This document shows, one piece after another, positions 6,579-8,982 of a stretch of DNA of 8,982 nucleotides. The notes under the pieces were generated by a model. It saw only the letters and a program-made list of their open reading frames with translations. It did not search any database and was not told where the DNA came from. Origin of the DNA: Candidatus Latescibacterota bacterium. GTDB taxonomy: Bacteria > JAAXHH01 > JACQVL01. The stretch's first letter is position 1; every line of letters begins with the position of its first letter. The stretch is from assembly GCA_016209865.1 (NCBI GenBank), contig JACQVL010000253.1, positions 1 to 8,982 of the forward strand, written 5' to 3'. The position numbers were made by a program, and so were the translations under genes.

Positions 6579-6585
6579 CTCCTTT
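6579..6585 (-). promoter_or_regulatory. Ribosome-binding site for the SGNH esterase
   Basis: On the minus strand AAAGGAG lies 4 nt before the ATG at 6572-6574, 7 bp downstream of the end of the 7-bp repeat array. Confidence 0.7.
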
Positions 6586-6592
6586 AACAACA

Positions 6593-6627
6593 GTGACGAG
6601 TGACAAGTGACGAGTGACGAGTGACGA
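6593..6627. repeat. Tandem 7-bp repeat array (GTGACGA), five units
   Basis: Five contiguous units read GTGACGA, GTGACAA, GTGACGA, GTGACGA, GTGACGA. It lies 18 bp upstream of the SGNH esterase start, in the same orientation to the gene as the array upstream of the two-domain esterase. No inverted partner array was found in this gap. Confidence 0.92.
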
Positions 6628-6639
6628 GCGGTCATGATC

Positions 6640-6669
6640 TGTAGGGGCGACCCGATGGGTCGCCCTACA
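6640..6669. repeat. REP-like palindrome (TGTAGGGGCGACCC...GGGTCGCCCTACA)
   Basis: The left arm (6640-6653) and right arm (6657-6669) pair over 13 bp with one bulged G and a 3-base loop. This matches the form of a dispersed GTAGGGGCGACC-type palindrome seen in many environmental bacterial genomes (recognised from memory). It lies in the 261-bp gap between the glycosidase and the SGNH esterase and could act as an RNA hairpin, but there is no T-tract. Confidence 0.85.
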
Positions 6670-6710
6670 AGTATATCGTCATCCCGGCTGATGTGCAAGA
6701 GCATTTTAAG

Positions 6711-6832
6711 CCCCTCACCATCTCCCCATCCCTCTTCCTCTCCCACGAAGGGGAGAGGAAGAGGGGGTCACCTTTTGCTGCTTCGATTTTCTCCCCTCTC
6801 CCCATCGTGGGAGAGGGGCCGGGGGTGAGGGG
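6711..6832. repeat. Compound palindromic element with CCCCTCACC termini (MITE-like)
   Basis: Outer inverted ends CCCCTCACC (6711-6719) and GGTGAGGGG (6824-6832) enclose two internal hairpins. One has 15-bp perfect arms at 6730-6744 and 6751-6765. The other has 10-bp perfect arms at 6793-6802 and 6809-6818. Both have 6-base loops, and their arms share the CTCTCCC motif. This family of C/G-skewed repeats is common in environmental genomes. No transposase or open frame of its own is credible. It starts 3 bp beyond the glycosidase stop codon and may act as a processing or termination signal, though no T-run follows the hairpins. Confidence 0.85.
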
Positions 6833-6835
6833 TGC

Positions 6836-8982
6836 TCACAGCACCCCCTGCCCCCGTCTCAACCGGACGCTCCAGGCCCGCCGCCCCGTCTCATCGAGGT
6901 CAACGATGACCTTGAGCAGCCGGTATTGAGGAGTTTCAAAAGTGGCTTCTGTGCTTGAAACCGGCGCCAGATCGGATGGGAGGTAAAGATAATGGCACTG
7001 TCGGGTTCGCGGAGGCCCGGTACACACGCCCTGCGCGGTATGCGTTGTGCGGTCGTAGGCAAACGACTCCAGCCCGATGGCTCCTGTTACATGCCGATCC
7101 GTGCCGACCCACAATGGCTGTGAGGTTGTTGGTATGATGAAGAGAATTTGACAAGAACACGGGGGCAAGTCGACGCGAATCGTGTGTCCGGGGCCGTACA
7201 GTCGTTGTTCCCAGAAATCGAAGAACAGATGCGGTTTGCGGCTTCTGATTCCCAGGTCGGTGAGTCTCACCCACGTCGACCACGGGCGCTCCTGCCAGTT
7301 GAACAGTCCGAGCACGTGGTACCGCATGCCCGCCGCTTCCGCGTCGAGGAGCCAGAGGCGGGGCGGGTCGTGCTCCAGAAGGTCGAGGGGACGGGCGCAG
7401 GGGCCGTAGACCGGGAGTGCGCGGGTGAAGACTTCCCATCGTTCCGGGGAGACGTGCTCGATCACCCCGCCGGTCAGCCATGAGAACCCGGTGAGCGCCC
7501 CGAACCCGGTCCATAGCTTGACTCGATCCAGCGAGGCGGTCATCCCCTCCACGCCTTGCTTCCCCCAGGTGAATGGGTAGAGCTGGGGATCAAAAAACTC
7601 GTGATCCAACTGGAACCACCGCTGATGGTAGTAGTAGTGGGTACATGCCTGTCGCGCTAAGTTGGCCTCAGTCCCGCCACGCCAGTCGGCCGCATGGCGG
7701 AACCCGTCCGCGATCCCCAGGACCGGGCCGGGCGCGACCATGCACGCTTCCAGGAAGATGCCGGGGCCGACCCGGTCCCGGACCGCCTGAAAGCGGTGAC
7801 GGATGCCCTCGGCCATCGTATGCGTGTCTTCCGTCGTCTCGTAGTCCGCGCTGTTAAAATCGAACATCAAGTAGTCGTACCCCCACCGCTCGACCGTCAT
7901 GGCGAACAGGTCAGCGGCTAAGGCGTCGTATGTAGGCGGCCCGCTCCTGATGTTGAGGAACGGCCGGCAGACCAGGGCGGGGCGATACCCCCGTCGCTTG
8001 AGGTCGCGCACGTGCGCCTCGATCCCGTGCGGGAAGTCTTTCCGACTATCGTACACATCCGGGGTGAAGCCCGACTCGTACACCCATTCGATCAGTCCTT
8101 CAGCTGCGGGAGCGATCGGCAGGCTCGTCCACTCCTTGCGGCGTCCGACCATGCCCGGCGGGCCGGAGCTCAGTCCCGCGAACTGCGTCTTGAAGGTGTC
8201 CAGTCCATACGGTTTGAGGTAGGTATCCACGACCTGCCGCAACGTGTCAATCCGTTCCTCAGTCAGGGGATGATGTTCCGGGTGTTCGCCCGACGGGTCG
8301 CCTCCGTAGGCGGTAAAAATTCCGGCATACGGCGGGAAACGCGGGGTGTGTCCGAGGTATTGCTGAACGAGCGCAGCGTACGTGGTGAGGCCGTAATGGA
8401 GGTCTGGAGCGGAGAGAATCAGCATGCGTTGCAGCGTAAACGTCTGCCCGGGCGTGAGTCGGAGCGGAGACCTGTCGAGGTCGGCCCAGAGCCACCCACC
8501 CATCTCCATGCCCAGTTGTTCTTCGTGGCGCATGAAGCCGACGCTGGCGAACGATGACGCTCCTTCCCCGATCCCGGCGACCACGGCTCCGCCGTGTGGG
8601 TCTGCAAGGCCGATACTCCAGTACCCCTGATGGAACTCATCCTCAGGCACGCGAACTCGCCACGCTGACGGTAAGATTCCCATCCACGGGCCGTTGTTGA
8701 GGATCAGCGTCCGGTCGGGATGAAGTGGCGTATTCACGACGGACCCTGCACGCGGGTCGGCATGGAGCACGAACAGGCGGAGCAGTCGTTGATCCGACGG
8801 AGCGATGTTGGTCACCCGCATCCACAGCGCGGCCAGGGAAAGAGACTGATAGACGACAGCCGACCATTCGACTTGAAATGTTTCCTCACAGATTGCGACA
8901 ACCCGAAGCCCAGAAAATGCGCCGCACCGGTCTTCTCCGCTGTGGGGCGTGACCTCCTGGGTGTCCCATTCCGGGCTCAGAC
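6836..8982 (-). CDS. GH36-like (clan GH-D) glycosidase, 5' end beyond the window
   Basis: At least 714 codons are visible. The frame is open through to the right edge, so the ATG at 8821 is internal: upstream codons read as plausible protein (VVYQSLSLAALW) and lead directly into the beta-sandwich. Positions below count from that methionine. An N-terminal beta-supersandwich (to about 160) precedes a TIM barrel starting near YAGIFTAYGG (165-173), with DFPHGIEAHVRDLKRRGYRP near 262-281. The nucleophile candidate is Asp321 in YLMFDFN, and the acid/base candidate is Asp379 in the RxxxD motif (Arg375-Asp379). The family's KxD lysine is methionine (Met319). A C-terminal beta domain follows. Alpha-galactosidase-like hydrolysis or a related retaining activity is expected, but the lysine change makes the sugar specificity uncertain. 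It is the first gene of the minus-strand series in this window. Confidence 0.82.
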   Translation of the reverse strand, partial: LSPEWDTQEVTPHSGEDRCGAFSGLRVVAICEETFQVEWSAVVYQSLSLAALWMRVTNIAPSDQRLLRLFVLHADPRAGSVVNTPLHPDRTLILNNGPWMGILPSAWRVRVPEDEFHQGYWSIGLADPHGGAVVAGIGEGASSFASVGFMRHEEQLGMEMGGWLWADLDRSPLRLTPGQTFTLQRMLILSAPDLHYGLTTYAALVQQYLGHTPRFPPYAGIFTAYGGDPSGEHPEHHPLTEERIDTLRQVVDTYLKPYGLDTFKTQFAGLSSGPPGMVGRRKEWTSLPIAPAAEGLIEWVYESGFTPDVYDSRKDFPHGIEAHVRDLKRRGYRPALVCRPFLNIRSGPPTYDALAADLFAMTVERWGYDYLMFDFNSADYETTEDTHTMAEGIRHRFQAVRDRVGPGIFLEACMVAPGPVLGIADGFRHAADWRGGTEANLARQACTHYYYHQRWFQLDHEFFDPQLYPFTWGKQGVEGMTASLDRVKLWTGFGALTGFSWLTGGVIEHVSPERWEVFTRALPVYGPCARPLDLLEHDPPRLWLLDAEAAGMRYHVLGLFNWQERPWSTWVRLTDLGIRSRKPHLFFDFWEQRLYGPGHTIRVDLPPCSCQILFIIPTTSQPLWVGTDRHVTGAIGLESFAYDRTTHTAQGVCTGPPRTRQCHYLYLPSDLAPVSSTEATFETPQYRLLKVIVDLDETGRRAWSVRLRRGQGVL

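Noticed and set aside
6730-6818. Rho-independent terminator for the glycosidase
   Set aside because: The hairpins are strong, but no run of T follows either on the minus strand, so I describe them only as repeats.
6693-6929. Small plus-strand frame across the C/G-rich element
   Set aside because: Most of its codons come from the palindromic repeats, and it runs into the antisense strand of the glycosidase gene.

Overview
The window is bacterial chromosomal DNA, GC-rich (roughly 60% by eye), with six protein genes and an unusual load of short repeats between them. Three genes encode phytanoyl-CoA dioxygenase (PhyH)-type Fe(II)/2-oxoglutarate oxygenases. The others encode a two-domain alpha/beta-hydrolase esterase, a sialate-O-acetylesterase-type SGNH esterase, a clan GH-D (GH36-like) glycosidase and a small DUF423 membrane protein. 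PhyH expansion together with sugar esterases and several families of dispersed palindromes recalls uncultured lineages such as Poribacteria or Latescibacterota. That placement is a guess from gene content: no rRNA or other marker gene is present.

Layout: one PhyH gene (96-812, + strand) runs tail-to-tail, with a 5-bp gap, into a minus-strand series. In transcription order that series is GH36-like glycosidase (6836 to beyond the right edge, 5' end missing), SGNH esterase (5189-6574), PhyH (4345-5142), PhyH (3425-4222), two-domain esterase (1218-3236) and DUF423 (818-1186). Intergenic gaps are 261, 46, 122, 188 and 31 bp. No gap exceeds 300 bp, and no tRNA, rRNA, CRISPR array or transposase gene was seen.

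Likely joint role (inference): intracellular stripping of acyl groups from a decorated sugar or glycoside by two esterases, hydrolysis by the GH36-like enzyme, and oxidation of the product or its substituents by the PhyH oxygenases. None of the enzymes whose N-terminus is visible has an obvious signal peptide. One PhyH (96-812) has lysine in place of the aspartate of the HxD iron-binding motif. The glycosidase keeps both catalytic aspartates but has methionine where the family usually has the KxD lysine. The second half of the large esterase looks like a catalytically dead hydrolase domain.

The most unusual feature is the intergenic DNA. Two PhyH genes have leaders holding inverted arrays of an 8-bp unit (core ACGTT/AACGT), and the arms are nearly identical between the two loci although the loops differ. 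The leaders of the esterases hold arrays of a 7-bp unit (GTGACGA/GTGACAA), and a third PhyH leader has a variant (TGACCAC). Other gaps carry REP-like palindromes and a compound C/G-rich palindromic element. Five of the six minus-strand genes end inside or within 3 bp of one of these repeats, and in at least three of them the stop codon is made of repeat sequence.
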